A DNA stretch of 64,000 bases from NCBI RefSeq assembly GCF_035961655.1, contig NZ_CP108393.1:5441001-5505000 (forward strand). Direction: 5' to 3'. The stretch is from Streptomyces sp. NBC_01317 (GTDB lineage Bacteria; Actinomycetota; Actinomycetes; Streptomycetales; Streptomycetaceae). The notes below the pieces were generated by a model, which had not been told where the DNA came from, did no database searches, and worked only from the letters and a program-made list of their open reading frames with translations. Below are positions 27,004 to 34,795 of this stretch, piece after piece; the first letter of the stretch is position 1; each line of letters starts with the position of its first letter. The translations under genes and the position numbers were made by a program.

Positions 27004-27158
27004 ACGATCCTCCCGCGCTACGGAGGTACGGGCACGGGGACCCCGCACCTTGCGCGCAGCGTCGCGGCTGTCCACCGGCGGGTCAAGGAACCGGGCGGGG
27101 GCCGACCGCAAAGATCATCCCCTGGGACCACGCCACGCGGTCCCGCCCCCGAGGCGGG

Positions 27159-27479
27159 CTACACGGGCGGGGTGCCGGGCGGGGAGGGTGCCGGGGGCGG
27201 GCTGGGCAGGGCGGGCCCGGGGTTCGGCGGGGTCTGCGGCGTACCACCGCCGTGCTTGCCGTCGTCCACCCTGACCAGACGGGTTGTCAGCTTGTAGATC
27301 CCGAGCGGCGGGAACAGGTCGACGCGTCGCGGGTAACCCCCCTGCGCGCACGGCACGCACAGCAGGGCCCGGCCGTCGGCATCCGTACGGACGGCACCGA
27401 CCGGGGCGCGCCAGCAGGCCTCGCAGGTACGGACGTCCGTCTCCGACAGGGATGCCGATAACGCGACGGTGACAGTCAT
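27159..27479 (-). CDS. Small zinc-ribbon protein with Pro-rich tail and a TTA codon
   Basis: This 106-residue protein has two CxxC pairs (C19/C22 and C41/C44), a probable zinc ribbon. It ends with VDDGKHGGG at 71-79 and a Pro-rich tail. The DGKHxG motif is also present in the 45-aa peptide at 29920-30057. Leu-7 is TTA (27459-27461), so expression may depend on bldA. ATG 27479 has GGGAGGAACC upstream. It follows the 27518-27838 gene and lies opposite the GntR gene. I do not recognise the family; DNA or protein binding is possible. Confidence 0.65.
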   Translation of the reverse strand: MTVTVALSASLSETDVRTCEACWRAPVGAVRTDADGRALLCVPCAQGGYPRRVDLFPPLGIYKLTTRLVRVDDGKHGGGTPQTPPNPGPALPSPPPAPSPPGTPPV

Positions 27480-27517
27480 GGGTGGTTCCTCCCGTTCTCG
27501 TGGATGGGGAAGCGCGG

Positions 27518-27838
27518 TCACAGATCCGCCTCACGATCGAGCCCGGCGTCGGTCTCCACCGCGGCCTCACCATCGACGCCGGACTCCCCTCCCACCTCGA
27601 CCTTCCGGTCCAGCTCGGCCCAGACGGTGTCGCCGTCGTCGGTGTGGGTGTGTCCGTACCGGTCGGCCGTCGCGAGGGCGGCGAGGATCGCGTTCCGCGT
27701 GGCCGGGCTCAACTGCTCGGGGAGGTCGGCCTCGATCCGCACGGCACCGGCCTCGGTGCCGGTGGTCCGCGGCTCGCCGCCGGTCGCGGCGGCGAGCATG
27801 CCGACCAGCGCGGCCGCCTGGATGTCCACAGTGGGCAC
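27518..27838 (-). CDS. Small hypothetical protein, accessory region
   Basis: This 106-residue protein starts at GTG 27838 with AGGGGAGG upstream. It is acidic and helical (DIQAAALVGMLAAATGG, LSPATRNAILAALATADRYGH, DDGDTVWAELDRKVEVG). No known domain was recognised. It lies 108 bp from the divergent GntR regulator and 38 bp before the zinc-ribbon gene, so the two are probably one short operon under GntR control. Confidence 0.6.
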   Translation of the reverse strand: MPTVDIQAAALVGMLAAATGGEPRTTGTEAGAVRIEADLPEQLSPATRNAILAALATADRYGHTHTDDGDTVWAELDRKVEVGGESGVDGEAAVETDAGLDREADL

Positions 27839-27876
27839 AGCCCTCCCCTGGTGAGCGCTCGATCACGCCTCGTAAT

Positions 27877-27890
27877 GCTGAGTATTCAGC
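27877..27890. promoter_or_regulatory. Candidate GntR operator between divergent genes
   Basis: GCTGA-GTAT-TCAGC is a 5-bp inverted repeat in the 108-bp gap between the 106-aa gene and the GntR gene. GntR/HutC proteins usually bind short dyads of this size in their own promoters. Assignment is positional. Confidence 0.4.
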
Positions 27891-27946
27891 TTCACCTGAT
27901 GGGTTAGCTTTGTCAATGTCGACGCACACCACCCGGAGCCGCCCAA

Positions 27947-28705
27947 ATGCCACGAGAGACGCCGTACTTGCAGGTCGCTGACGCTCTGCGTACCCGCATC
28001 AAGGCGGGCGAGTGGACGCTGGGCGAGAAGCTGCCCAGCCGGGCCCGCTTCGCCGAGGAGTACGGAGTCGGCCAGTCCGTGGCGCAGCGCGCGATGGAGC
28101 GCCTCATCATCGAGGGACTCCTGGAGGGCCGCGCCGGGTCGGGAACGTACGTCCGGCGCCCGCGCGAGCGCCTGCGCATGATCCGCTCCCGCCGCCGGGA
28201 ACGCCGTAACGGCAGCCCGTTCCGCGCGGACATGGAGGAACAGCGCCGTTCCGGGACGTGGGATTCCCGCAGCAACGCCCGCGTACCGGCCCCCGAGCGC
28301 ATCGCCGAACGCCTGGCCATCGAGCCGGGGGACCTCTGCGTCCACACCGCGTACGAGTTCCTGGGCGACGGGCTGCCGGTCCAGCTGTCCGAGTCCTGGG
28401 AACCGATGGCCATCACCGACGGCACACCGATCGTGCTCCCCGAAATGGGCCCGCACGCGGGGGCCGGCGTGGTGGAACGCATGCGCTCGATCGGCGTCGA
28501 CATCGACACCGCCGTAGAACTCCCCCGCCCGGCCCGCGCCACCCAGGAGCAGGCCAACCTCCTCGGCATCTCGGTGGGCGACCTCATCACGGAGATCGAG
28601 CGCACGTACTACGACACCGACGGCCGCCCGGTGGAAACGGCGGACATCACCATCGCGGACGTCCGCTACGAGATCGCCTACGAAATCGCCATCGACCCCA
28701 CCTGA
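27947..28705 (+). CDS. GntR-family (HutC/UTRA type) transcriptional regulator
   Basis: This 252-residue regulator has an N-terminal winged helix (YLQVADALRTRIKAGEWTLG, LPSRARFAEEYGVGQSVAQR, VRRP ending). A UTRA-like effector domain follows (ERIAERLAIEPGD, LVQL-like core, ERTYYDTDGRPVETADI). ATG 27947 follows CCGGAG by 9 nt. Divergent to two small genes; similar regulators (KorSA) control mobile elements of actinomycetes, but others respond to sugars. No mobile genes were seen here. Confidence 0.88.
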   Translation: MPRETPYLQVADALRTRIKAGEWTLGEKLPSRARFAEEYGVGQSVAQRAMERLIIEGLLEGRAGSGTYVRRPRERLRMIRSRRRERRNGSPFRADMEEQRRSGTWDSRSNARVPAPERIAERLAIEPGDLCVHTAYEFLGDGLPVQLSESWEPMAITDGTPIVLPEMGPHAGAGVVERMRSIGVDIDTAVELPRPARATQEQANLLGISVGDLITEIERTYYDTDGRPVETADITIADVRYEIAYEIAIDPT

Positions 28706-28816
28706 ACACCGCCCCTGGGACGCGACGCGATCGGCGTACCGCTGTCGGACCGTACACGCGCGTAGGCCCCGGCCGGCGTCACGCGGGACGACGTCGGCCA
28801 GGGCCAGGTGTTTCTG

Positions 28817-29923
28817 TTACGCGGCCGCGATCACCGTTCGAGGCGAGCGCAGCCAGACTTCTTGGCCGGACGGCGTGACGGTCAGGCCGAAGCTGTCGCC
28901 GTCCGGCTGTCCGAGGGCCGCGTACTCGGCGTACACGGCCTCGACCTCGGCCCACAGGTTCCGCTCGCCGTACTCCCACACCGACTCGCCGGTGGCGGCG
29001 ACGGCCGCCGAGCCGGTTGTGTCCTGGAGCCAGACCGTCGCCGCGGTGCCGGTCTCGGCGTGGGACATGGTGACGCCCGGCAGGCGGGCGCCCGCGTACA
29101 GGGCGAAGCCGAGGTTGAGCAGCTGACCGGGGTCGGTCACGGCCTCCGAGGACCGTGCGGTTCCGCTGTCCACCGGCCCCGCGTCGGGCAGCCGGTGGGA
29201 CCGCATGGGCATGTACGACGCGCCGCCCCGGAACGGCCCCCGCGCGATGCCGCCGTCCTGTACGGACAGCCGCACCAGGGCGCCGCTCCAGAAGGCCCGG
29301 GCCAGCGGGGCGACGACGATGCCGCCGGGTGCGACCTGCCGGACCAGCGCGTGCGGGATGTGCCGTAGCGCGCAGGTGGAGATCAGACGGTCGTACGGAG
29401 CGTCCTCCGCCCACCCTTCCGCACCGTCGCCGACGACCAGCCGGGGCGAGAGGCCGTGGTCCGCGAGGGTGTCGGCCGCCTGCTGGGACAGCGCCGCGTC
29501 GATCTCGACACTGACCACCCGGTCGCTGCCGAGCCGCTCGGAGAGCAGCGCCGCGACGTACCCGGTGGCCGTGCCGATCTCCAGCACCCTGTCGCCGTCC
29601 CGGACGTCGAGGAGCTGGAGCATCCTGGCGACCATGGACGGCTGGGAGTTGGACGAGGTGGCGACGCCGGGCCCGTCCGGCTGCCCGTCGTCCACCTGCG
29701 TCACGACAGGCTGGTCGGAGTGGACGAGGTCCCACCAGTCCGGCCCCCGTACGACGGGCACGCACCGCTCCTGGTCCTGCCGCCAGGCGTGATGGGGGAT
29801 GAAGCGGTCCCGGGGGAGCTTCTCCCACACCTCACGCCAGCGGGCGGAGAGGAGACCCCTCCGCGCGAGTCCGTCCACCAGTCCGGCATACCCGTCCGTC
29901 TTCACCCGCGTGGTGTCAGTCAC
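28817..29923 (-). CDS. Protein-isoaspartyl methyltransferase-like enzyme coupled to a 45-aa peptide
   Basis: This 368-residue enzyme has a PIMT-like substrate element SNSQPSMVARMLQLLDV and a SAM site VLEIGTATGYVAALLSERLG. A C-terminal extension of about 150 residues is typical of streptomycete peptide-associated methyltransferases (the so-called FxLD system). GTG 29923 overlaps the stop of the upstream peptide gene (GTGA), so expression is coupled. PIMT homologues can turn Asp into aspartimide or isoAsp in RiPPs. I infer the peptide is its substrate; the classical repair role is an alternative. No lanthipeptide synthetase or ATP-grasp is near. Confidence 0.8.
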   Translation of the reverse strand: MTDTTRVKTDGYAGLVDGLARRGLLSARWREVWEKLPRDRFIPHHAWRQDQERCVPVVRGPDWWDLVHSDQPVVTQVDDGQPDGPGVATSSNSQPSMVARMLQLLDVRDGDRVLEIGTATGYVAALLSERLGSDRVVSVEIDAALSQQAADTLADHGLSPRLVVGDGAEGWAEDAPYDRLISTCALRHIPHALVRQVAPGGIVVAPLARAFWSGALVRLSVQDGGIARGPFRGGASYMPMRSHRLPDAGPVDSGTARSSEAVTDPGQLLNLGFALYAGARLPGVTMSHAETGTAATVWLQDTTGSAAVAATGESVWEYGERNLWAEVEAVYAEYAALGQPDGDSFGLTVTPSGQEVWLRSPRTVIAAA

Positions 29924-30057
29924 GCATCACTTCCCTGATCGGCGGCCGTGCCCGCACCGGACTTCGCCGGTCCGGACCCGTCCGGGCTCGGGGTGGGCGC
30001 GGGCGGCGTCCACGGCTTGTCGGAGGGCTCGCCACGGTGCTTGCCGTCTTCGGCCAT
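29920..30057 (-). CDS. 45-aa candidate RiPP precursor peptide
   Basis: ATG 30057 has AGGAAGAAGG in its leader. The peptide is MAEDGKHRGEP..., Pro/Ser/Gly rich, with Asp-Gly at residues 4-5 and 26-27, a single Trp-16 and no Cys. Asp-Gly is the preferred site of aspartimide formation by PIMT-type enzymes. It is 4-nt coupled to the methyltransferase gene and 157 bp from the XRE gene, with a 10-bp inverted repeat upstream. It shares DGKHxG with the zinc-ribbon protein. It may be a modified signal or antimicrobial peptide; too short for certainty. Confidence 0.6.
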   Translation of the reverse strand: MAEDGKHRGEPSDKPWTPPAPTPSPDGSGPAKSGAGTAADQGSDA

Positions 30058-30115
30058 CTGAATCGCCTTCTTCCTGGATCGATGCGGGGGCACCCGGGAC
30101 CGGTGCCACGTCCGG

Positions 30116-30144
30116 GTGACCACGCTAAGTGCTCGCGTGGTCAC
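30116..30144. promoter_or_regulatory. 10-bp perfect inverted repeat upstream of the peptide gene
   Basis: GTGACCACGC (30116-30125) and GCGTGGTCAC (30135-30144) flank a 9-bp TAAGTGCTC core. On the minus strand the core includes TTAGCG, close to a TAGCGT-type -10 box. It is 59 bp before the peptide start and 70 bp after the XRE gene. Likely operator for the adjacent XRE regulator. Confidence 0.6.
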
Positions 30145-30214
30145 GATCCAGTGACAGAGTGTGCCAGTCGGTCCGTCAACTGCGGCTCGTGCAGGACGTG
30201 TTGTCCTACCCGGC

Positions 30215-31426
30215 TCAGTGGGCCGGGTCGACGCCGAGCCGTGCTGCGAGCGACCGGAGCGGTGTGTTCTTCCGGCGCTCCGTTTCGAGCATTTCCCGGA
30301 CGGTGGCCGCGGCGAGAGTCTGGAGACGGATCCACTCGGGTTGCTCGGCCTCGATCTCGAGGAGGGTCTTCAGCGCGCCGTCACTGTCGCCGGTCTGGTA
30401 TCGCGCCTGCGACACATCAACGCGGTGGGACGCTGCGTGGATCGGCCGGGTAATGGCCTCCACGTCGACACGGGCGGACAGCCGCAGCGCCTCGGCCGGC
30501 TCGTTGTCCTGCCCCGCGAGCGCGACGTTGACCTTCTGTGTACGGACGTCGGTGACGGAGAACGCCGACCCGTACATCCTTACGGGTCCGCTTCTCGTCG
30601 CGGCGCTCTCGGCGAGGTTCAGCAGCTCCAGTGCGCCCTCCCGGTTCCCGCCGCGCGCGGCGGGGGTGGCCGCCGAGATGAGCAGGTTGCCGTACACGGC
30701 GTACTGCTCGGGTGCCGCCCGCCGGATCGACGGCTCCAGAGAATCCGCCTTCCGCTCGGCCACGGCCCGCGCCTGTTCCCAGCGTCCCTGGCGCAGCAGC
30801 ACCCACGACAGGGTGGACACGCCCATGCCCTCCATGAGCGGGTCGCTTGCCTTCCGGGCGGCAGCCAGCTGCTTCTCCACGGCGGCGAACGCCCAGTCCG
30901 GGTGCCCTGCCTGCGTCGCGAAGCACGCGGCCAGTTGGTAGGCGAGGGCAAGTTGTCGCCAGACGCGTTCGGTGGGTGTCTCGCGGGCCACGGCCCTGCC
31001 GTCGCGGAGCAACAGGGGAAGCGTGTTCGAGAGGTCCGAGTAGTGGCCGCTCCAGTAGGCGTTGACCGCCTCGTCCACCGAGGTGACCCACGTCGTCTCG
31101 TCGGGTGGGTCCTCGAGATCGTCGGCGGCCCGGAGTCCGGGCAGCGAGCCCACGTCCTGGATCGCGTCCCGGAGTGCGATCAGCCCTCCATCGCCGGCCC
31201 GGTCCCGCGTCACCACGGCGGGCTGTCCCAGCAGGCGTTCGAGCGGGACATCGAGGGCGCGGGCGATCGCACGCAAGGTGTTGATGCGCGCCGTCAGCCG
31301 TCGGTTCCGCTCCAGCTTGCGAATCGTGTCGACGGAGACGCCGGCCTGCTCGGCGAGCGCCTCTTGGGTGCGGTCACGGAATTCTCGCAAGCTGCGAATG
31401 CGGTCGCCGATGGTTGTGGCGTCCAT
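30215..31426 (-). CDS. XRE-family regulator with TPR-like C-terminal domain
   Basis: This 403-residue protein has an N-terminal helix-turn-helix (TQEALAEQAGVSVDTIRKLE) and about 300 residues of helical repeats (RVWRQLALAYQLAACFATQAG, GMGVSTLSWVLLRQGRWEQA, LEIEAEQPEWIRLQTLAAAT). Such TPR regulators bind peptides in other Gram-positives (Rgg/PlcR logic). Here it precedes a peptide-methyltransferase pair in the same direction. ATG 31426 has only a G-rich leader. It borders tRNA-His. A peptide-sensing loop is inference. Confidence 0.85.
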   Translation of the reverse strand: MDATTIGDRIRSLREFRDRTQEALAEQAGVSVDTIRKLERNRRLTARINTLRAIARALDVPLERLLGQPAVVTRDRAGDGGLIALRDAIQDVGSLPGLRAADDLEDPPDETTWVTSVDEAVNAYWSGHYSDLSNTLPLLLRDGRAVARETPTERVWRQLALAYQLAACFATQAGHPDWAFAAVEKQLAAARKASDPLMEGMGVSTLSWVLLRQGRWEQARAVAERKADSLEPSIRRAAPEQYAVYGNLLISAATPAARGGNREGALELLNLAESAATRSGPVRMYGSAFSVTDVRTQKVNVALAGQDNEPAEALRLSARVDVEAITRPIHAASHRVDVSQARYQTGDSDGALKTLLEIEAEQPEWIRLQTLAAATVREMLETERRKNTPLRSLAARLGVDPAH

Positions 31427-31488
31427 GTGTACCCCCGCCGGAGAGTCAGGCCTCCACGGTACTGCCGGCGGCAAAGCCGGATACGACG

Positions 31489-31520
31489 AAGGCCCGACCT
31501 GTTTTCACAGATCGGGCCTT
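31489..31520 (-). terminator. Terminator of tRNA-His
   Basis: AAGGCCCGA (31489-31497) pairs with TCGGGCCTT (31512-31520). An inner CTGT/ACAG stem and TTTC loop follow after a C-A mismatch. It lies 11 bp from the tRNA 3' end. Confidence 0.8.
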
Positions 31521-31530
31521 TGCCGACAAG

Positions 31531-31604
31531 GGTGAGTAACGGGACTCGAACCCGCGACATCCTGGACCACAACCAGGTGCTCTACCAGCTGAGCTATACC
31601 CACC
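31531..31604 (-). tRNA. tRNA-His (anticodon GTG)
   Basis: On the minus strand the anticodon arm is CCTGG-TTGTGGT-CCAGG with anticodon GTG. The acceptor stem GTGGGTA/TACTCAC has one G-T pair. An extra 5' G faces discriminator C, the tRNA-His identity pair. The T-arm is CGGGTTCGAGTCCCG. No CCA. Its 3' end faces the accessory patch at lower coordinates; the 5' side is orn. Confidence 0.97.
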
Positions 31605-31695
31605 ATGCCCGGTCTTTTTCCCTGACCGGCCGAGAAAAAGTGTACAGGGTCCGCGAGGGTGCTCGCGCCCGCTTTTCTGCGAGGTCGCGGCGGGG

Positions 31696-32298
31696 TCAGT
31701 CCGCCTTGAGTACGTGCTTCGCGGCGATCTGCTTGGCCGTTTCCGAGTCCGGGCCCGGCTGCGGGACGAAGACCGCCTCGCGGTAGTAGCGCAGCTCCGC
31801 GATGGACTCGCGGATGTCCGCCAGGGCGCGGTGGTTGCCGCCCTTCTCCGGGCTGTTGAAGTACGCCCGGGGGTACCAGCGGCGTGCCAGCTCCTTCACC
31901 GAGGAGACGTCCACGATCCGGTAGTGGAGGTAGCCCTCCAGCGCCGGCATGTCCCGCAGCAGGAAGCCGCGGTCGGTGCCGACCGTGTTTCCGCACAGCG
32001 GCGCCTTGCCCGGCTCCTTGACCTGCTCGCGTACGTACGCCAGCACCTGCTCCTCGGCGGCGGCCAGCGTCGTGCCGGCCGCCAGCTCGTCGAGCAGGCC
32101 CGAGGTGGTGTGCATCTGCCGTACCACCTCGGGCATGGTCTCCAGCGCCCGGTCCGGCGGGCGGATCACGATGTCCACCCCGTCACCGAGCACGTTCAGA
32201 TCCGAGTCGGTGACCAGGGCGGCCACCTCGATCAGTGCGTCTTCCGTCAACGAGAGCCCGGTCATCTCGCAGTCGATCCACACCATGCGGTCGTTCAT
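31696..32298 (-). CDS. orn: Oligoribonuclease (3'-5' exoribonuclease, DEDDh)
   Basis: This 200-residue enzyme degrades nanoRNAs and pGpG to mononucleotides. The DEDDh residues are visible: [10 protein letters not shown] (D, E), [11 protein letters not shown] (D) and [14 protein letters not shown] (H, D). Length and sequence match bacterial Orn. ATG 32298 ([11 protein letters not shown]) is chosen; GTG 32307 is possible. It is next to adpA in the same orientation, as in S. coelicolor, where ornA is important for growth and development. It may also end c-di-GMP turnover begun by the PAS-GGDEF-EAL protein. Confidence 0.96.
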   Translation of the reverse strand: MNDRMVWIDCEMTGLSLTEDALIEVAALVTDSDLNVLGDGVDIVIRPPDRALETMPEVVRQMHTTSGLLDELAAGTTLAAAEEQVLAYVREQVKEPGKAPLCGNTVGTDRGFLLRDMPALEGYLHYRIVDVSSVKELARRWYPRAYFNSPEKGGNHRALADIRESIAELRYYREAVFVPQPGPDSETAKQIAAKHVLKAD

Positions 32299-32322
32299 GG
32301 GCCTCACCCTACGGGGCGCACC

Positions 32323-33543
32323 CTACGGAGCGCTCCGCTGGCCGGGCAGACTCGGACGTCCCGGACCCGCCGCGTACAGGTCGGAACCCGGTTTTCCCTG
32401 GTCCGCCACCGGTGACGACGCCGACGCGTGACCGGGTGCCCCGGCCGCCGCGGCGGTCCGCCGGGACTGCGCGGACGCCTGCGCCGGTACGACCGGCTCC
32501 GTGACCCCGTGCGGCCCCGGCTCGCCCTGCGGGCGGCGCGCCCGGTAGGCGGAGCGGTAGGCCGCGGGGGAGGACCCCAGCTGCCGCCGGAAGTGGCCGC
32601 GCAGCGCCACGGGGGAGCGGAAGCCGCAGCGGCCCGCCACCTCGTCGACCGAGTAGTCCGAGGTCTCCAGCAGCCGCTGGGCCTGGAGCACCCGCTGCGT
32701 GATCAGCCACTGGAGCGGCGCGCTGCCGGTGAGCGAGCGGAACCGCCGGTCGAAGGTCCGCCGGCTCATGTACGCGCGGGCCGCGAGCGTCTCCACGTCG
32801 AACTGCTCGTGCAGATGCTCCAGCGCCCAGGCCACCACCTCGGCCAGCGGGTCGGAGCCGATCTCCTCCGGCAGCGACCGGTCGAGATAGCGCTCCTGGC
32901 CGCCGCTGCGCCGCGGCGGCACCACCAGCCGGCGGGCCAGCGCGCCCGCGGCCTCCGCGCCGTGGTCCGTCCGGACTATGTGCAGACACAGATCGATTCC
33001 GGCCGCCGTGCCGGCGGACGTGAGCACGTCCCCGTCGTCGACGAACAGCTCGCGCGGGTCCACATGGACGGACGGATACCGCTTGGCCAGCGTCGGCGCG
33101 TACATCCAGTGGGTGGTGGCCGGCCGGCCGTCCAGCAGACCGGCCGCCGCCAGCACGAACGCGCCGGTGCACAGACCCACGATCCGCGCGCCCTCCTCAT
33201 GCGCCCGGCGCAGCGCGTCGAGCGCTTCCGGGGGCGGTGGTGAGGTGATGGACCGCCAGGCCGGTACGACCACCGTGCCGGCTCTGCTGATGGCCTCCAG
33301 GCCGTACGGCGCGCTCAGTTCGAGTCCGCCGGTGGTCCGCAGCGGTCCTTCCTCTCCGGCGCAGACCAACAGGCGGTAGCGCGGAACCCCGGCGTCCTGG
33401 CGGTCGATTCCGAACACGGAGAGGGGGATGGAACTCTCGAAGATGGGCCCACCGCTGAAAAGCAGCACGGCGACAACTTCCCGGCGCCTGCGCCCGGAAA
33501 GCTTCCGTGCCGACTCCGGCGCGGCAGTGGAGTCCTGGCTCAT
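32323..33543 (-). CDS. adpA: AdpA (BldH) master developmental regulator, without TTA codon
   Basis: This 406-residue AraC/XylS regulator has an N-terminal DJ-1/PfpI-like dimerisation domain (residues 25-195; VVAVLLFSGGPIFESSIPLS, IVGLCTGAFVLAAAG) and a C-terminal AraC DNA-binding domain (220-325; AARAYMSRRTFDRRFRSLTG, AGRCGFRSPVALRGHFRRQLG). It is followed by a variable Pro/Ala tail. The sequence is close to known streptomycete AdpA. In S. coelicolor and S. griseus the gene carries a TTA leucine codon near the domain linker; here all Leu codons are CTC/CTG (e.g. RYLDRSLPEEI), and no in-frame TTA is found. ATG 33543 has GAGGGGGG upstream. Confidence 0.95.
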   Translation of the reverse strand: MSQDSTAAPESARKLSGRRRREVVAVLLFSGGPIFESSIPLSVFGIDRQDAGVPRYRLLVCAGEEGPLRTTGGLELSAPYGLEAISRAGTVVVPAWRSITSPPPPEALDALRRAHEEGARIVGLCTGAFVLAAAGLLDGRPATTHWMYAPTLAKRYPSVHVDPRELFVDDGDVLTSAGTAAGIDLCLHIVRTDHGAEAAGALARRLVVPPRRSGGQERYLDRSLPEEIGSDPLAEVVAWALEHLHEQFDVETLAARAYMSRRTFDRRFRSLTGSAPLQWLITQRVLQAQRLLETSDYSVDEVAGRCGFRSPVALRGHFRRQLGSSPAAYRSAYRARRPQGEPGPHGVTEPVVPAQASAQSRRTAAAAGAPGHASASSPVADQGKPGSDLYAAGPGRPSLPGQRSAP

Positions 33544-33930
33544 GTCGCTAAGCCCCCCTCGGTGTTCGCGTCTCCCCGTTCTTGTCGGGCCTCTCGCTCC
33601 TGCACGATTCCCCTCGGTTCTGCACGGGTCCCCAGCCTTGGATCCTCATGATCGAATCTACTGTGTCCCGTGGTGCCGGCGTGACAAGTTCTCCCACCGG
33701 CGTTATGTCGACAAGGCAACTTGGCGCGAAGCATTCGATCACGAAGCGTTCCACTCGCGGGCCGCGCAGGGAAGTGGGCCTCGCGCGCATGGCCCGTCCC
33801 CGTAGGGTGCGGAGGGCCGGTTCAGTCCTTTCTTCCCAGGTGGCAAGGGGGTTGACAGGCCTTTTCGCCAAGGCTTCGGTTCATGTGCAAAGTTGGCCGA
33901 AAAGCGATGGGTGTGTCTGTGCGAAGACCA
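33544..33930. promoter_or_regulatory. adpA upstream region with a candidate AdpA box
   Basis: 387 bp without genes between adpA and the upstream membrane-protein stop. TGGCGCGAAG at 33722-33731 differs in one position from the AdpA consensus TGGCSNGWWY, about 180 bp before the adpA start. AdpA is known to bind its own promoter. The long leader fits the known regulated upstream regions of adpA. Confidence 0.5.
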
Positions 33931-34485
33931 TCAGTCTCCCGGCGCACTCCCCTCACACGCGCGTGAGCCCCGGTGCGCCCCCTGTCGGCCACGGGACCGT
34001 CGGCTTCCGGCCGTTCCGTACATTCCGGGCGCATGTGCCGCATCGCCTTCCCGGGCGGTACGGGCCTCCCCGTCCCGTACGTCGTCCGCCCCCGCGGACG
34101 CCCCCACCGACGCCCCCGCGTCCGCCCCCGCCTCCTCGGCGCACGGCCGCGCCGCCGTCCGCTCCGACCGCCGCAGCAGGAGCCGGCAGACGGCGGCCAC
34201 GGCGGCGAGACCGAACGCCGCCGAGGCGGTCCCTCCGAAGGACGTCCCGTAGACGGTGAGCACGACAGGGACCAGCAGGCAGCTGAACACCGCCCAGCGG
34301 AGGAGATCGTCCGCCGCCTCGGCGGGGGGCCGGGCGGACGCCGGGGAGCGCGGCGGGCGCGGGGCGTCCTCGCGGACCGCGCCGGGGGCGTGGCCGGACG
34401 CGCGGCCGGGGGCCGGCCCCGGGCTCCCGGCGGGCGCCTCGGCGGACACCCGAACGGATGACGTGACGGTCGACGGTGCGGGCAC
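33931..34485 (-). CDS. Small membrane protein upstream of adpA
   Basis: This 184-residue protein has two TM helices (about 70-90 LLRWAVFSCLLVPVVLTVYG and 95-115 TASAAFGLAAVAAVCRLLLRR). Pro/Ala-rich disordered tails flank both sides. GTG 34485 has AAGGAGCTCCC upstream. No function recognised. It ends 387 bp before adpA and is divergent to the universal stress gene. Confidence 0.7.
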   Translation of the reverse strand: MPAPSTVTSSVRVSAEAPAGSPGPAPGRASGHAPGAVREDAPRPPRSPASARPPAEAADDLLRWAVFSCLLVPVVLTVYGTSFGGTASAAFGLAAVAAVCRLLLRRSERTAARPCAEEAGADAGASVGASAGADDVRDGEARTAREGDAAHAPGMYGTAGSRRSRGRQGAHRGSRACEGSAPGD

Positions 34486-34795
34486 GGGAGCTCCTTGGCG
34501 GCGGCGGCGTGGCCGATGGCCAACGAGGAGCGCGCCCCTCCGGTCACTCCGCCCACTCCGCTGGACAGCTGTAGATGCCATCCGGCGTTGCGATCCTGGG
34601 CGCCCTCGTGCATGCTCCCTGAAACGCCGCGTAAGGGGCTGCGAACTCTGTGCACCAGAGGAGTGTCGCCGTACCCTTGGGGGTATGGAGTTGGGAAGAT
34701 GATTCCCGGACACAGGACACAGATCCGTCACATGCTCCGCACGCCACGCCACTTGTTGATCCTTTCCCAAGAGGACCTCTTTCGCCGAGACGCCC
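34486..34795. other. Divergent intergenic region with a TACCC-N4-GGGTA dyad
   Basis: 310 bp between the membrane protein and the universal stress gene. TACCCTTGGGGGTA at 34672-34685 is an inverted repeat of the general type bound by CsoR-like copper regulators in Streptomyces; it lies 110 bp before the USP start. No gene seen. Confidence 0.35.

Noticed and set aside
28817..29923. Simple protein-repair isoaspartyl methyltransferase
   Set aside because: Long C-terminal extension and 4-nt coupling to a peptide gene make a dedicated role more likely, though not proven.
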